DNA of 64,000 bases from positions 27,073,040 through 27,137,039 of the forward strand of contig NC_051451.1 of NCBI RefSeq assembly GCF_001649575.2. The letters are read 5' to 3'. Below the pieces are notes generated by a model. That model was not told the origin of the DNA. It worked only from the letters and a program-made list of their open reading frames with translations, and made no database searches. Position numbers and translations under genes: made by a program. Below are positions 1 through 36,594 of the stretch, piece by piece; the stretch's first letter is position 1, and the number at the start of each line of letters is the position of its first letter. This stretch comes from Kryptolebias marmoratus. Lineage: Eukaryota; Chordata; Actinopteri; Cyprinodontiformes; Rivulidae.

Positions 1-1775
1 AGCGAGCCTGGGAAACAGCACCGCTCACCTTCCTGACGCTCTGATCAGGCTGCCAGCTCGGGGGTCAAAGGTTACTCTGCAGGGAGAGAGCGTGCGATTG
101 GCCCCTCTCCACCTCATCTGTCTCCGTCTGCAGATGAAGTGGTGACAGAGGAGTGAGCGGAGAGGTGAAAACTGAGGAAGACGAGAACAAATCATGAATG
201 AGGTGGAAGAAGAAGATGGGGATGGCTAATTATAGCTTGAGCACTTACTTTTCAGGAAGGAAGAGTGATGTTTACTGACTTTACTATCAAAGTATGCTCA
301 ACATGTCCGGTTCTGCGGTCCAGAGAAAATGATAAGAGGTGTCTGATAGTATGCAGATTAGACAGGCAGGGGAAGAAAAAAGACTTGGATTAAATATTCT
401 CCTGGGGCATCGCTGCTTGAGTCATTTGTAGCCTTATCTGCAGGTATTCCCTTTGTTTCTGTATGCCTGCCAAGCAAAGAGGAAGTGATGGTGCGGAGAG
501 CCGTTTGGGTTGTCGTTTGACTCTGACTTTCTCTTTCACCCCGACTCCCATCTGCTTAGGCAATCACAGCCCCAGGTGCAGGGAGAAAAGGGAAGGTGGG
601 GGTGTTTTTGGAGGAAAATCCAGCTGACTGAGAGACAGAAGTTGGGGGGGGGGAATGAGCTGCAAATTTTAGTGCAAGGAATGCTGCGTCTGTTTGGCGT
701 TAATAAACATCTGGACAAACATTTACCTTAAAGGTAGTCATTGCAAAGACCGGTCAAGAAAAAAAAAAACTAAAGTAGGAAACCAAATCCACTCGTTTAA
801 TATGTCCGAAAACTAAAAAAATTGTAAGCTAAATCTGTGAATGGCTGCCAACTATTCCATGAGTTTGTTTACCTTCGGAAACAACCGAAGTGACTGAAAA
901 CAGGTCAACAGAAGAGCCATTTTGGACGAAGAAGTCCAACTTTTTTATGTATTGAGACGTATTTATGCTCAGATTTGTTTGCGTAAAGTATGCAGATTAA
1001 AATATAGGTGAAGTTAAAAGAGTAAACTTGTTGGTATAGCAGCTGCGTGTTTGAAAGCTGGCGCTCCATCGTCCTGCTTGATCCTGGATATTTATTCCTG
1101 ACTAATGTCTTACTCAGTCTTTTTCTTCTCTTTTTAATTTAGCAGCAGATTTACTCTTTCATCTCCATCTAAATGTCTTCTCTAAGAATCTCCACCGTAT
1201 TTTTTTACCTACACAGACTATTTGGGTTTGGATCTTCTACGTAGTTTTTTTTTTTACCAGATTGGATCGTGTGCTTTGGTTCCATTGATTTCAGAATGTC
1301 ATATGAAGATATCTGGAAAACTAGAGTACATAAAAGAAAAAAAATCAAACTGCACCATTTGATATGTAGTTTCGATTTGCGATGAGTAGTTTTAAGAATC
1401 ATATTTTCTTTGATGGCACATGATGATTTTCCAGGGGTGAAAATGCCTCATCGTTCACCGGGTAGCTATGCTAATTGAAGGAAGTAGAGGGAGGAAAAAA
1501 GCTGCTAAGTGGAATGAGATAAAAATGAATGTGATGGTCTAGTTACCCTCTTGGCAACGCCCAGCCTTTTAGAGCTGATGTTCACTCTAACTTTGTAGCA
1601 CCCTGCGGTGCCCACAGGAAAAGTGTTTTTGTTTAGCTGTGATAGTGTGGAACTCGTGGTAGACTTCTGCAGACTGTGGCTCAGATGTGTCGCCAAGGAT
1701 CGGCGCTGGTTCTGCAGAAATGCTGTGTGTGTGTATCTGAAAATGACTGAACGGCACTGTTTATCTGGTTGCCAG
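1..1775 (+). other. fgfr2: Upstream fgfr2 intron (3' part)
   Basis: No exon is supported here. The stretch ends in the acceptor ttgccag just before the Ig2 exon. It contains ordinary AT-rich intronic sequence with short poly-A and poly-T tracts and a G run at 645-652. An acidic-looking stretch near 130-230 is interrupted by stops and is not the acid-box exon. No recognised repeat. Confidence 0.6.
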
Positions 1776-25493
<23,718 letters not shown>

Positions 25494-26314
25494 GCCTGCG
25501 CCCGGCTGTTCCGACCTCAGCGACCCTGAACGCACGTAGCACAGAAATCTTCCCGCCCCTCTTTTCTTTTCGTCTGGCTCCCGGTGGACTAATGGACCCA
25601 GACAGGACGGGGCTGCTGTCACACATGAAGTCTCACAGGAGAGGACAGGAACCTTACAGAAGCTATTTTATACTGACTGAATGATCTGACATTCCCTCGG
25701 GATGCTCCTCCTCCTCCTCCTCTTCCTCTCTCCTATAAACATGCAGCTTTTTTCCTCATATTTTGGTTCTCATCTTTTTTACCCAGAAGTTCAACAATGC
25801 TCCTCGTTCGCTGGTTTGTCTGCAGCGACTGTTGCTTGCTCCTGGAGGAATGTGTGGACCCATATGAACTTAAAAACAAGAACTAGGAATTAAAAATAGG
25901 AAATAGACTTGACAGCAGAGCTTCGACTAACAAACAGGAATAGGAGGACAGAAAATATACCTGATTATTTTGTAATATTGGTGCATTTCTCATGTTTCCA
26001 CATTTATTCAAGAGAAAGACTACACATTATAATGTATAAAGCTGGTTATATTTGTAAATATATTCAAATATGTATAAATATATATATATTTACTATGAAT
26101 TATTTTTTGTATGGACTCGGAAACAACCCCACCTCCCCCACCCTGCTTTAATGTTTGAGGCAGGTTTGCTAACAGATGATGTGTCCTATATTTCTTCTCA
26201 CACACTTTGATACACGCAGAAACACTCTTTCAATAACAGTTGAGTTTTGACTTTCAGGGACTCTGGTAGCATGTTAATTTATTGACTTATGTACTTTAAA
26301 AATCAATCAAAAAT

Positions 26315-26320
26315 AATAAA
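26315..26320 (+). promoter_or_regulatory. fgfr2: Candidate polyadenylation signal (proximal)
   Basis: AATAAA about 820 bases after the stop codon. Confidence 0.4.
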
Positions 26321-26793
26321 AAACATGGCAGAAATGATTGCATTAATGATGCTGAAAATATGAAAATAATCCATTTAAATGTATGGTAATTTAAAAATAA
26401 TCTTTCAGCATTAAAAATATTTTAGATGATTGGAAAAATGGAGGTTTTGTAAGTTTTATATATGAATGTGAATATTAAGTTAAAATTTTAAAAACTGTAC
26501 ATTTTATAGTCATCTAATCCATTTTCTACGTAGAAATTGATGCCAGTTTTTTTAAGTATTCTTTAGAAAAATGAGATTCTTTTTGGATATTTATACATAA
26601 CTAAAGGACAAGATTTTGGAAATACCTACCTACTAGCAATCTGCTTCCTTGTTTAGACTCAAAATTCACACAGCAGGAATCTGACAAAGTATTAAATGTT
26701 TCAACTGGTTGGTTTTTCTTGTCAATTTCTACTGGACCAACATTAGGATGTTCTGCAGGTACTCATGCTACGTTTGCAAAAGAAATGTTAAAA

Positions 26794-26799
26794 AATAAA
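26794..26799 (+). promoter_or_regulatory. fgfr2: Candidate polyadenylation signal (distal)
   Basis: AATAAA about 1.3 kb after the stop, followed within 40 to 70 bases by T- and GT-rich sequence (gtttcatttgtttgttttc further on). Confidence 0.45.
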
Positions 26800-26952
26800 T
26801 CCCTGTATAAATCTCCGACTTTACTGATTATTTAAGTTGTAAAGTGTTTCATTTGTTTGTTTTCTCAGCGATGAAAGGATGCACGTTTTGGATTCTGTTA
26901 GAAAAAGACAAGTTTTCTAGTTTTCAGTTCAGACAAGTAAAATAAATCTAAG

Positions 26953-27156
26953 GCAGGGGTGTCCAATCCTGGTCCTGGAGGGCCACCATCCTGCATGTTT
27001 TCCTTGTTTCCCTGCTCCAAAACACCTGATTCAGAGGTTAAATCACCTCTTCATGTTCTGCAGAAGCCTGTTAATCACCCATTGATTCAGATCAGGTGTG
27101 TTGGAGCAGAGGAACAAGTAAAACCTGCAGGATGGAGGCCCTGAGGACCAGGATTG
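26953..27156. mobile_element. Foldback MITE, copy 1
   Basis: About 200 bases, almost entirely two inverted arms: gtccaatcctggtcctggag, ggccaccatcctgca and ctgctccaaaacacctgatt on the left; aatcaggtgtg-type, ggagcagaggaacaagtaaa, acctgcaggatgg and gaggaccaggattg in mirror order on the right. The loop holds tcttcatgttctgcagaagc. No coding capacity. Confidence 0.8.
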
Positions 27157-27198
27157 CTTCCTCTGTTGTTCTTAGCTCTTTCACTGACCTTCGTTTAG

Positions 27199-27399
27199 AC
27201 CAGGTGTGGGTAATCCTGGCCACCATCCTGCAGGTTTTACTTGTTTCTCTGCTCCAACACACCTGATTTCAATCAATGGGTGATTAACAGGCTTCTGCAG
27301 AACATGAAGAGGTGATTTAACCTCTGAATCAGGTGTGTTGGAGCAGAGAAACAAGGAAAACCTGCAGGATGGTGGCCCTTTAGGACGAGTGTTGTCCCC
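27199..27399. mobile_element. Foldback MITE, copy 2
   Basis: Same palindromic family 43 bases after copy 1: ccaccatcctgcaggtttta, ctgctccaacacacctgatt, loop, then ggagcagagaaacaaggaaa and cctgcaggatggtggccct. Confidence 0.8.
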
Positions 27400-27799
27400 C
27401 CCTGGTTTAGAGAAACAGACCTCACTGGGCTGTGACCTTTTGGCAAATAGCATTCCCAAGGAAGTCTCCAAAACATTTGTGGGGTTGCATTAGTCACAGA
27501 GGCTTGTAGATTTGTCACTTAAAATTTTGAACATGCGACAATTAAAGAAAAAAAGTTGCACAGTTGTTTTAAACTCTCTTATTTTGTGGTTGTCTCCAAT
27601 CTGTTTTAATGGCACTTTGCTGCCCTTTCTAGTGTCCAAATCAGCCTTTAGTTTCAAACGTGTACCCGAGTAGATTAAAGCTACTCATCGCACAAATCTT
27701 AAAGACCAGGGGGAAAAGAAAAATCATCAAGAAACAAAATTGGTGCAATAAATAAGAAATTAGTTTTCCTTTCACTGGCATGCTTTTAGACAACAGCAA

Positions 27800-27985
27800 C
27801 AACCCCATTTGGTCTTAGCCGTGTTCAGACTAGCCGTTAGCTCATCAGTCATGTCAGAATGAACCTTTCTCCTAACTGAGATCATTCAAAGCGCCATCTA
27901 CCACAGGTAAGGTATTAACTTTTCTACATGTCTGTCCAGATTCAGAATGGTCAAGCTCAGCTCAGCTGATGAATAAACCTGATAG
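27800..27985. repeat. Dispersed repeat family C, copy
   Basis: Shares tggtcttagccgtgttcaga, ccgttagctcatcagtcat, aactgagatcattcaaagcg and acaggtaaggtattaac with other family C copies. Confidence 0.5.
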
Positions 27986-30669
27986 TTTAATTCTGTACGT
28001 CGATCCGTCTGACACAAGCACTAATAGCAGGACTGATTAGCTGATTGATTTTCTTTATGCTCTTATCAGAACTGATTTAATTCAACAGAGCGAGCAGCTG
28101 ATTTACCTAATCTGATTTAAGTTAATCACTGCAGCTCTGTTAGTGAGGATGATTGACTGTGGCAGCCGTGACTAAGACTGTTTTTTGTAATATTTGTTGG
28201 CTTGCACAACATTACACCCCCCCCAGAGAAACCCAGTGCAATATAAAGCAGAATGGTTGCACGAAAATAATGGACATTAACAATTTCCTATAAAGATTTA
28301 ATTATTTCAGGTGATCTCTGATATTTATCATAACAGAACAGGATGAAAATATGAATGGATAGTTGTTTCTTTCCTAAACGTGAACCCGGACACACTCCAA
28401 GGTCCGGCTGGTGTTAAATTAACACACAACAAGTTTAAGTCCTCCATTAGACGTGTCTCCTCACGTCTCCAGGAATCGACAAAAAAAAAAAGGGCTTGGA
28501 GGGAACAGTCAGGCAGACACATTCCTCCTTTTTTCCATAGAAAACCAAGGAAGAAAGCAGCTTTGGAAGGCTGGAGGCGGATCGAAAAAGAAAAAGTGGC
28601 AGGATGAACCATCGCAATCCACCCTCATTAAAAGGGGTAGGAGTGGAGAGAAAGGAAGCCGGATATCCACAGTGGCTTTTTCAGACTTTTATTAGAATGA
28701 CTGACTATTGTGTTGTAACCTGACGGCACACAGGGAGGGGTGAAAGAGGATTAGGTTGTCCCTTTTGGACAAAACACTGTCTGGGATGTCTCTGCATTTA
28801 AGTGTTTACCTATAGTGTATTTTGAATTAAAGCTACTTAATGATTTCATTATAATGACTATCAGTCAGAAATTTGAGAAGAGCGATTAGGAGCAGAATTA
28901 AAAAAACACAAAACTCTAATTAAGGGTGCGAGTGCATAAGAATTGTTACTGTGTAGTGGTTAGTCTTACTTTTAAGAAGCTTGTTTTCCTGCAGCTTTGG
29001 AAGAACCCATACTAATCTCATCAAAACGTGAAGCTTGACTGGGATTAGTGAGCTGTGACTTTTGGCAGGAGTACATTGCACGCCGTTGAAGACGTTTGTA
29101 AAAAACTGCAAAATAAATCCACTTAATGAAATGTTGGTAAAATGAATGAGAAAACCCTGGACCCCATTGTGGGTTGTCAAACAGCAACAGAGGGGTCATC
29201 AGATGATTTCCAGTCATCAAATAAAAATGTTAATTTTGGGGACTTTTTCCTAAATCCACCCCAGAGAACACACATCCAAACTCCCATTGACTTCCACTGT
29301 ATCTGAGCTCAAAAGGCTGTTTTTAACTCATCATATCTCCTACATAAAAGTGTAGAGAGTGTGTTTAACAGCCATTCTCTTACTTCTAGTTAAAATGCAG
29401 CCCCGATCCTCACTAATAATAAACACAAGCTGCGACAATCAGGCAGAGCTTTAAATGAGTTTTCATTTGGACGGCTGAAGATTAACCCGCTGACCCTCCA
29501 ATGTTGGTGTTGCGTGTCTTCAGGGAGGCAGAGGAAAGGCTTAAAAATGCGAGGAGATTTTTTAAATTCTTCCTTAAAGTTATACACATTATTGTATTGT
29601 CACTAAAGACTAACCCCCCTGTGTTCAGAGGTGAAAGGGTTCAAATGGGAGATAAACAGTAGCTCTTTGTTCATGAAATGTTTAACTTCACACTTCATTT
29701 GATTTTGCTCTAAACACGAGGCTGTTTGTGACAGATCGATGAATCATTCTGACGGACAGTCGGGCTGCTTTTCACCCGGGATCCCCCTGCATCCTCGGCT
29801 GTGGCCCCGCTCTCTGGTGCTCAGCCATCTGCTGGGGCCCGGCGTGTTTGCACAAGGCTCGGCCCTCTGGAATGTCAACACAGAGGAGCCCCCCCATCCA
29901 CACCAGAGATAAGACCCCAGCAGTTCCAGGACAGGAGGAGGGGTCAGAGACTCGGAGGCTGTGAAGTAGGAGGGTGACTTAAAGTTCAGCATGAGCTAAT
30001 CCTGAGCAGAACACTTTCACCCCTCAGCAGATCCGAGCGGAACAAGCTCTCCTGTTTTGTCTTCTTGCCTTACTTCCTGCATTTAAAGCAAATATTTAAC
30101 TACGCCTGGTGCCCAACAGTGTCTGAGTATCTGTACGGGTCGTGTTCCTCAGCTTACCGTTTGCAGAGAAGGAGAAAATGAACGGTTCATCGCTGGGTCA
30201 GGGCTCAGGAGAGGGAGGGCTCTGCTTGTGTTTGATTAAGGGTTTGCGAGGCTCCGTGTCTTGTTCTGCGTGGAAGAACAAACAAGTTAGGAGTGTGTTT
30301 GTGTGCGTGCATGTCGATGGAGGCTGGGCATGGAGCTTATTGCCTCATGAGATCTTCCAAACATTGTCTAACTGTGTCTGAGGAACTGTAAATCACAGAC
30401 TCAGTCTAAATGCTGGCTTTGCTTTGTGGAAGAGGTCTGGGCTCCTGGAGCGCAGTCGGTGGAAAAAGAAAAGCTTTAATTGGATTGTTTAGAGGGAGAA
30501 TACAGAAGAGGTCTGAGTTTTTCTGCTTTTGTTTGTTGACAAACATCGATTCAAAGGGAAAGATGTACCCCATTTCAGAGGGCTTGGCCACTTAAAAAGT
30601 GACATCAGCCCTGAAACATGTGGACAAATCACGACAAATAAAACAAAAACAGGAAAAAAAAGTATTTTC

Positions 30670-30965
30670 TGTAATAATGCGGTGAACGCCAAGCTGAATG
30701 ACTTTACTGAAGAAGAGGAAACTGAGTTCAAACTGAAACCCTGAAGTTTTTAAATAAAATGAAGAGATTTCAGTGTATTTCTATGGGCAAATCATTTGTA
30801 AATAAAAGTGAAAAGTTAAAATAATATAGCATAAATCTCCTGAATGAGCTGAACGTTTTGATACATGAGTGGCTAAAATCAGCAGAAGTAGATTTATAAA
30901 AACATCCAAAAAGCAGTAAAAAAGTAGTGTGAGTGCTGAATTAACATATAAATGTATAATCAGTC
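30670..30965 (+). repeat. Dispersed repeat family B, copy
   Basis: Blocks gtgaacgccaagctgaatga, ctttactgaagaagagg, agagatttcagtgtatttct, atctcctgaatgagctgaac, gttttgatacatgagtggct and gagtgctgaattaac occur in order. The GCTAAAAG interior is lost. Confidence 0.7.
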
Positions 30966-33460
30966 CTAATCATCAATAAACCCAGAATAAGCCCAACATT
31001 TCAGAAAAAAGTTTGAAAAGATTTAACACAAAAACAATCTTCAAAACATCCTGATTCCTAACCCTAACCATCTGATAAACAGAATAATTTAGGTTAATTT
31101 TCAGAAAGAAACTAACCTAACAAACTGGCAGAATTAATATCATCTTCTGACCAAACCCCAAAGTGAACTGTTTACCAAAATAGTTTAAAGTTTTCCAAAT
31201 TCTTGCGTGGATAAAAAACCAAAAACATAGATCCTAAAATCCAAACATTCGGTTCAAACAATTCATTTGCTTTCAGCTTAGATTATTAAACTATTACTTG
31301 TTGCTGTTTTATCTTGATAAATCTTCATTCCTCACAGAAGATTATTCCCTAAACTCTTAGTGTTTAGTCGTATATTTGTTGTGTCGTCTTAATTGTTTAT
31401 TGTTGATTCTATTTTCTTGACAAAATTTGGCTTCCTCCTTATTCAGTGGAAATATTATAAGGAGTTCCCTGTGATGAATTAATTTCATCCCTCAGCTGTT
31501 GAGATCTGATAATAATAGAGATGAAAAGATTAAATAATGTAAAGATTAAGCTCCTATAACGTAATGAATCTGTTTGGTCACTCGGACCTGGAGCCCCTGC
31601 TTTAATGAGAGCTTAATCTGTGGGAAGTTCTCCTCATCCAGCTGCAGCACCATGTTTTACAGCTCAGGGTGTGTTTTTATAAAAGAGTTTAGTCATAATG
31701 TTTTCTGCCCGGTGATGCCAATCATAACACCCACCCCACCGGTCAGACAATCCCCCGTGTCTCGTCTTGCTCTGATGATGTCAGCGGTGACATCAAACCC
31801 ATCAACCCTGATGTTCTGCCAGGGAGACTTTGTTGTTCTGGGCACAACCAAACAGCTTTATATTGTTGATGGTTTATAAGAAAATCAGCTTTTTTAAATC
31901 TGGGGCCAACCAGACCTCATCCTGTCCGCGGTTCTTCACCTTCACGATGATGTTGGGGAGAAAGTTTGCTGTAATGAATGTGGACTACAGGAGGCTACAA
32001 ACAAACTAAAGGAGACTCTGACTGTTTTATTCAGGTGTGAGCTGAGATGTTTTATGGAGCACATTTTTAACCCATTTAAAGAACAAAAAAAAGTTCTTCC
32101 TGAGCAGAAGTGCAGCTGAATAGAAAGTGCAGTATTTTACTGACAGGAAAAAAAGAGAAAGGAGGCTGTGGGATTATTGTTACCTCCTCTGGCCTTTGTG
32201 ACAGGAGACAGACAGGATTTAAATATATTTAAAGCTGCATATAGAACTGTTGCTGTGATGAGTAAACACAGACCCGGGGCAATAAAAAGAGCTTGTAAAA
32301 AAAAAAGAAAGAAGTGCCCATAAATGATGTTTAATTAAAACTGTGCAGGAGGGCAGGTTTTAGTGCTTATGGCTCCCAGGAGTGCACGTACATGCATTGT
32401 TGCTCAGGGAGGAAGAAGAGGAAGGGGAGGAATCGCAGGAAGTGGAAGAAGGATTGACTGAACAGGGAGGTTAAGAGTTTTGTTCAGATAGAGAACTGTC
32501 CAACGTTTAGCTCGGAGCCAAATCTCCTTCCTCCGGAGGTTTTAGTTTCAATGAATACGATTTTTTTTCCCTAAATGCAATAAATCTAAGGGATGTTGAT
32601 TTAATAAATATCCCACCAGATCTCAGGAATCAGGTTTGTGTATACTCAGCTGCAAAAGCTGGCATCTATAGGTCAGGTGGGCTGTTTTCACACCATAAAT
32701 GACAAATGATAACTATGTCAGTGCCATGGTGGAGAAGACGAGGGAAATAAATCACTGAGACCCTTCTCTCCTTTTCACCTGCATCACTCATTCCAGCCCC
32801 AACAATAAATCTTCTGTCCCACTAAACAGCGGCACGGTTCATTTCCTGTCAGGACCCCTCACTCAATTAATCAATTTCAGATAATCCAACAAAATATCTA
32901 CTTATGTCTTGCTCCTTATTCTGACTTTAACTCTTTCCTCTTCTCTCGGCCCCCTCGTCTTTGGGTCGGACTGTGTGCTGCTGAAAGGTTGGGGACATGT
33001 ATGGAAAAATTCTCCTTTTTTCTTTTATGGTAAGGAAGCCATTAAATAAAACTGTAGAATGAGTGATGTTTCTACCTGCCCGACTCCTCAGAAACAACAA
33101 GAGCTCTCTGTCCTGCCCAGGCAGGAGACGATAATTATAGATCCCAACTTAATCGCTTGCCTCAAAGCTCTTTTCTTTTTCTTCTTCTTTTTTTAGTTTG
33201 CTGCTACATGCCAATTGTGAAGTGTTGCAACATTAGGGATTGCTACTTCTTTCATACACAGACAATGAAGGGTGTAGGCACAGTGCTGCTCATAAAATTT
33301 TGAACACAGTTTAAAGTTTGGCTCAAACTCAGACCAGCTGCGAGCTGTCAGATCAGAGTTAGCATCCATCTTCTTTAAGTTAGGTTTTTTGGGGGGGGTT
33401 CATTTGTCACATTTTCTGTCAAGTCTTTACACGAATTCAGTCAAATACTAAGTCTCCCTG
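30966..33460. other. Intergenic, region 2
   Basis: No gene supported. About 32690-33200 is repeat-free, with several homeodomain-type ATTA/TAAT cores (for example ctcaattaatcaatttcag and gacgataattatagatccc), and is a candidate regulatory stretch. Confidence 0.5.
31560..31990 (-). pseudogene. Unidentified coding-like segment, possible gene relic
   Basis: Three non-contiguous minus-strand stretches read like protein: NFLPNIIVKVKNRGQDEVWL near 31900-31970, NIRVDGFDVTADIIRARRD near 31750-31830, and MVLQLDEENFPQIKLSLKQG near 31590-31655. They lie in different frames separated by stops. I do not recognise the family; it could be a decayed gene or transposon, or chance. Confidence 0.2.
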
Positions 33461-33464
33461 TATA

Positions 33465-34060
33465 TACAGTGGGTTGTAGTCAGCCTCTGGTATTCTCTCC
33501 ATTTTGTTGTTTTGCAACCTGGAATTTAAATAGATTTCCACTTAGAAGACAGAAAAGTTCAAGTTAAATAAGGGGAAAATAGTTTTAAATCATTCTAAAA
33601 TATATTAAAACTGAAAAGCTGTGTGTGAATATGTGTTTACTCAAGTTTGCTACCATTACCTTCTTCAGGAGCCACATAATTAGTTAAATAAGATCCACCT
33701 GTGGACAATCTGTCATATGCACTTGTTGCAACAGCCCCCAGAATCAACACCTCTACCACCAAGCAAGAGACATCATGAAGACCAAGGAACTCTCCACGGT
33801 GGTCAGAAACAAAGTTGCGGAGAGCTGCAGATCAGGATTAGGTTAAAAAAATATCCCAGAACCCTGAATGTCTGTTAGATCCGTTATTAAGGAATGGAAA
33901 AATGGTGTCACCACAGGAAACCTGCCAAGAGAGGGTCGTCCACCAAAACGCACAAACTGGGTAAGGAGAGCATCGATGACAAACATCCAGGAGGTTAAAG
34001 ATAAACCCTGATGGAGCTGGGTGTCTCCTCTGCAGACATGTGTCCCACAGTGGACAGGAC
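33465..34060 (+). mobile_element. Truncated Tc1-like transposon
   Basis: Starts acagtgggttgtagtcagcc, followed by a terminal region (gttgttttgcaacctggaat) and then the 5' part of a Tc1-type transposase gene: atcatgaagaccaaggaact, ggtcagaaacaaagttg, gaaacctgccaagagaggg, cgtccaccaaaacgcacaaa, encoding a decayed LPREGRPPKRTN-like helix-turn-helix linker. The catalytic half is absent. Confidence 0.75.
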
Positions 34061-35490
34061 AAAGACAGCGTTCACATGCAGTTTCACAGAAAAATGCTAT
34101 TTCTCTAGTTTGTTTCTTAATAAAAGATTGTGTGATAGTTATGTTGTAAGTTAAAATATACAACCCTCCCCCCAACAAACCAAAATCCCAAGAGGGTCTT
34201 ATCAGTACAACTGTATTATTAGGATCCTCTGCTGTTCCACAGACTGACGCTGTCCGCGTTTTGATTCTCCTGAACACCAGCCCGTCTGGTTTTAGTCATC
34301 TGTTCCACTCGGGAACATGTGAATCTGCTGGTTGAACTTCAGCCCATTTCGAGGTTCCATGAGGAAGTTGCCCCCTGGGTGAGAAAACGAAGAGAGGGCC
34401 CCTGAAAAAGGTCCTTTGTGCAGGTTTCGAAGGGCCCGAGGCTTCGGCCTGTCAGAAGTTGTGGTTGTAGGCCAGCAGCCAGGCTTCAGACCACCTCTTG
34501 GCCCTGGCTGATCTACCATCTGGAGAAATGGGCTCTTCCTGAACCTTACTGTGAGCTGGGCAGAGCTGGTAGGAATAAGGCTGAGAAGCACCAAAGTACA
34601 AAAACAAACCTTTGCTGCTTTGCTAAACATTCTTGGCTCTGGAGGGTGACCTGACAGGAGAAATTATCTTCTGAAAGCTCACTGAATAGTTTTTACACAA
34701 TTATGAACATGATCAAACTTGTTAATGGCTGTATAGGATAATTATTATGATGATGTTTGAAGTAGACTTGGAAAATTTCTCAGGTTCAATCTGGCTCATG
34801 GATGGCTCAACAAAGGGCTCTGATGATGAAAGAAGAAGAAAAGAAAAAGCGTTAGATGAGTCAGTTTCATCAGAAGTGATTTATAATGTTTATGGAAGTT
34901 TGTGCCCTGGCTGTCATCAGCAGAAGCAAGTGGGAATGATCAGCGCTCGACGCGTTGCCTGAAACACATTAAAGTAAAGCATCAGAGACTGGAGGTCTCC
35001 TGACTCAGCCTTTCACTGGCTTTGTTTACTTTCTGGATCCAGACGTCTATAGTGTTCAAATCGAAGGCCTGGTGGAGGAGAGAAACACGCAGCGAGCAGG
35101 AACCTGAGCCTCACGCAGACAGCTGCTTTATTTTAGCTTCACTGCTTCATATGAGATGAAACAGAAGGTTAATTGAGCAGGATACTTCCTGTTACACTTA
35201 GTCTAAAGCAGAAAAGTGCAAACCATAATGTTTCGAGTGTTTTATTGGGGATTTCTTGTCCTCCAGCTCCTGCAACTGAATAATTTCTGTGGCCCATTTG
35301 GAAATGGTCCAAGTCAGGCAAATTATGGGCCTGGATCTTTTTATAAGAACCTCTGTCACAAACAAATATCACAGCCAAGCATCTTCAGCTTTTTCTAGTC
35401 AGAGAGAAGAACTTTGGGAAAGTTTTATGCCAAAAAGAAAAGTAAGGAAATGTAGCATAGTCTCTAACTTAAAACTTGTTTAGTATATTA
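34061..35490. other. Intergenic, region 3
   Basis: No gene, RNA or recognised repeat. Several frames near 34292-34660 overlap on both strands with no motif. Confidence 0.5.
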
Positions 35491-35494
35491 AAAA

Positions 35495-35850
35495 AAAATC
35501 CAAAAGTTAATTAGCTGCGAGTCCAATGATCACTTCCTGATAGTTTAATTAAGCTCCACCCAGTGGTTCATGAGATATTTTGCTAACAGACAAACAAGGT
35601 TGATGCCAGCAGTTAACCTTTAAACAAAGATGTCAGGAAATCTGTTGGGGGTGAGTCTCAGCTACTACCACACCAAACTTCAGCTCAAAATCTTAACTGA
35701 GTTGCAGCCTTTTTTGATTAGCTGTGGCGGCCATTTGGATCGGATTTTAATCAGATGTAGATGTTTATGCAGAGATTGCTCTCATTGAAATTCTTCCAGG
35801 GGTTTCAGAGGAGATATGTTTTCACCAATTGCTTCCAATCGTTAATACAT
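35495..35850 (-). repeat. Dispersed repeat family A, reverse copy
   Basis: Blocks: cactcc-type acccagtggttcatgagata, ttttgctaacagacaaac, gtgagtctcagctactacca, agctgtggcggccatttgg, in reverse family order; possibly two partial copies. Confidence 0.7.
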
Positions 35851-36594
35851 GAAATAAAATAATCAAAACTATTTAAAGCGACATATCTTGGTTAAAACAG
35901 CACAACTGCTCTAGCATCTATCTGAAAGCCCATTAGAAACATGTGCATGGAGTCCGATGGTGCCCCCAGCCCAGTGTGAGCCACTCTAATGGCCCCGTTG
36001 TTTACAGTAGTGTTAAGTGCGTGCCCCTCCAGGATCAGACGGACTCGTAATCCCCTCTTCATTCCCACTGCGGCCCAGATTGCGTGTAAGTGGACATGGG
36101 TGATGGCAGACAGGGACCGGCTCTCCAGACCACGCAGCTTCAAACAGCCATGGGAAAAAACACATTTTTATTCCCGGCCGCAGAGACGCAAAAGCTCGAA
36201 CCTCGGAGAGCGAAAGAGGACGAAGAAAAAAAACAAGTTATTTGACTTGTTGCCGAGAAACGACCCTGTTTTCTCCTTGTTTTTATGTCCTGTCACCTTG
36301 TAAAAAAAAAAAACCTTTATGGCCTTTCCAGGCCTCATGGGGCTGAGTGCCATGAGGTGGATTGTGGGAGCTTTAAACTTCTCCAGGATCAGCACTTAGT
36401 GCGAGTAACAGGAGAGCATCTCCAGACAGCTGTAGCTCACTAATCTGACTTCCTTTCCCTTCTCCCTTCTGATGATAACACACACAGAGATACACGAGCT
36501 GAGCCCACCTCTCAAAACTACTACAACTACTTCAGTCATAGTTGCATCACCGTTGCTTTTCCATTAGTGGTGGGTGGATAACGAAGATAACTGA

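Larger units (their letters stand above)
25494..26810 (+). other. fgfr2: fgfr2 3' untranslated region (extent inferred)
   Basis: Repeat-free and very AT-rich, with tandem tataaatata and several ATTTA motifs around 25970-26110. AATAAA polyadenylation hexamers occur at 26315-26320 and 26794-26799; a third at 26941-26946 directly precedes a foldback MITE. The UTR end cannot be fixed without transcript data. Confidence 0.65.
26811..30650. other. Intergenic, region 1
   Basis: Apart from two MITEs and a family C piece I see no gene. The stretches 28440-28700 and 29740-29980 are GC-richer and repeat-free. Frames here lack splice-flanked structure or recognisable motifs. Confidence 0.6.

Noticed and set aside
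130..230. Acidic-looking stretch after tgcag (possible acid-box exon)
   Set aside because: The frame hits a stop after a few codons (gaggagtga), has no donor in a suitable place, and does not match the FGFR acid box.
31574..31879. 101-residue + strand frame
   Set aside because: No recognisable domain; the minus strand looks more protein-like in the same place, and neither is convincing.
33843..34277. 144-residue minus-strand frame
   Set aside because: It is largely antisense to the Tc1-like element and extends into unremarkable DNA.
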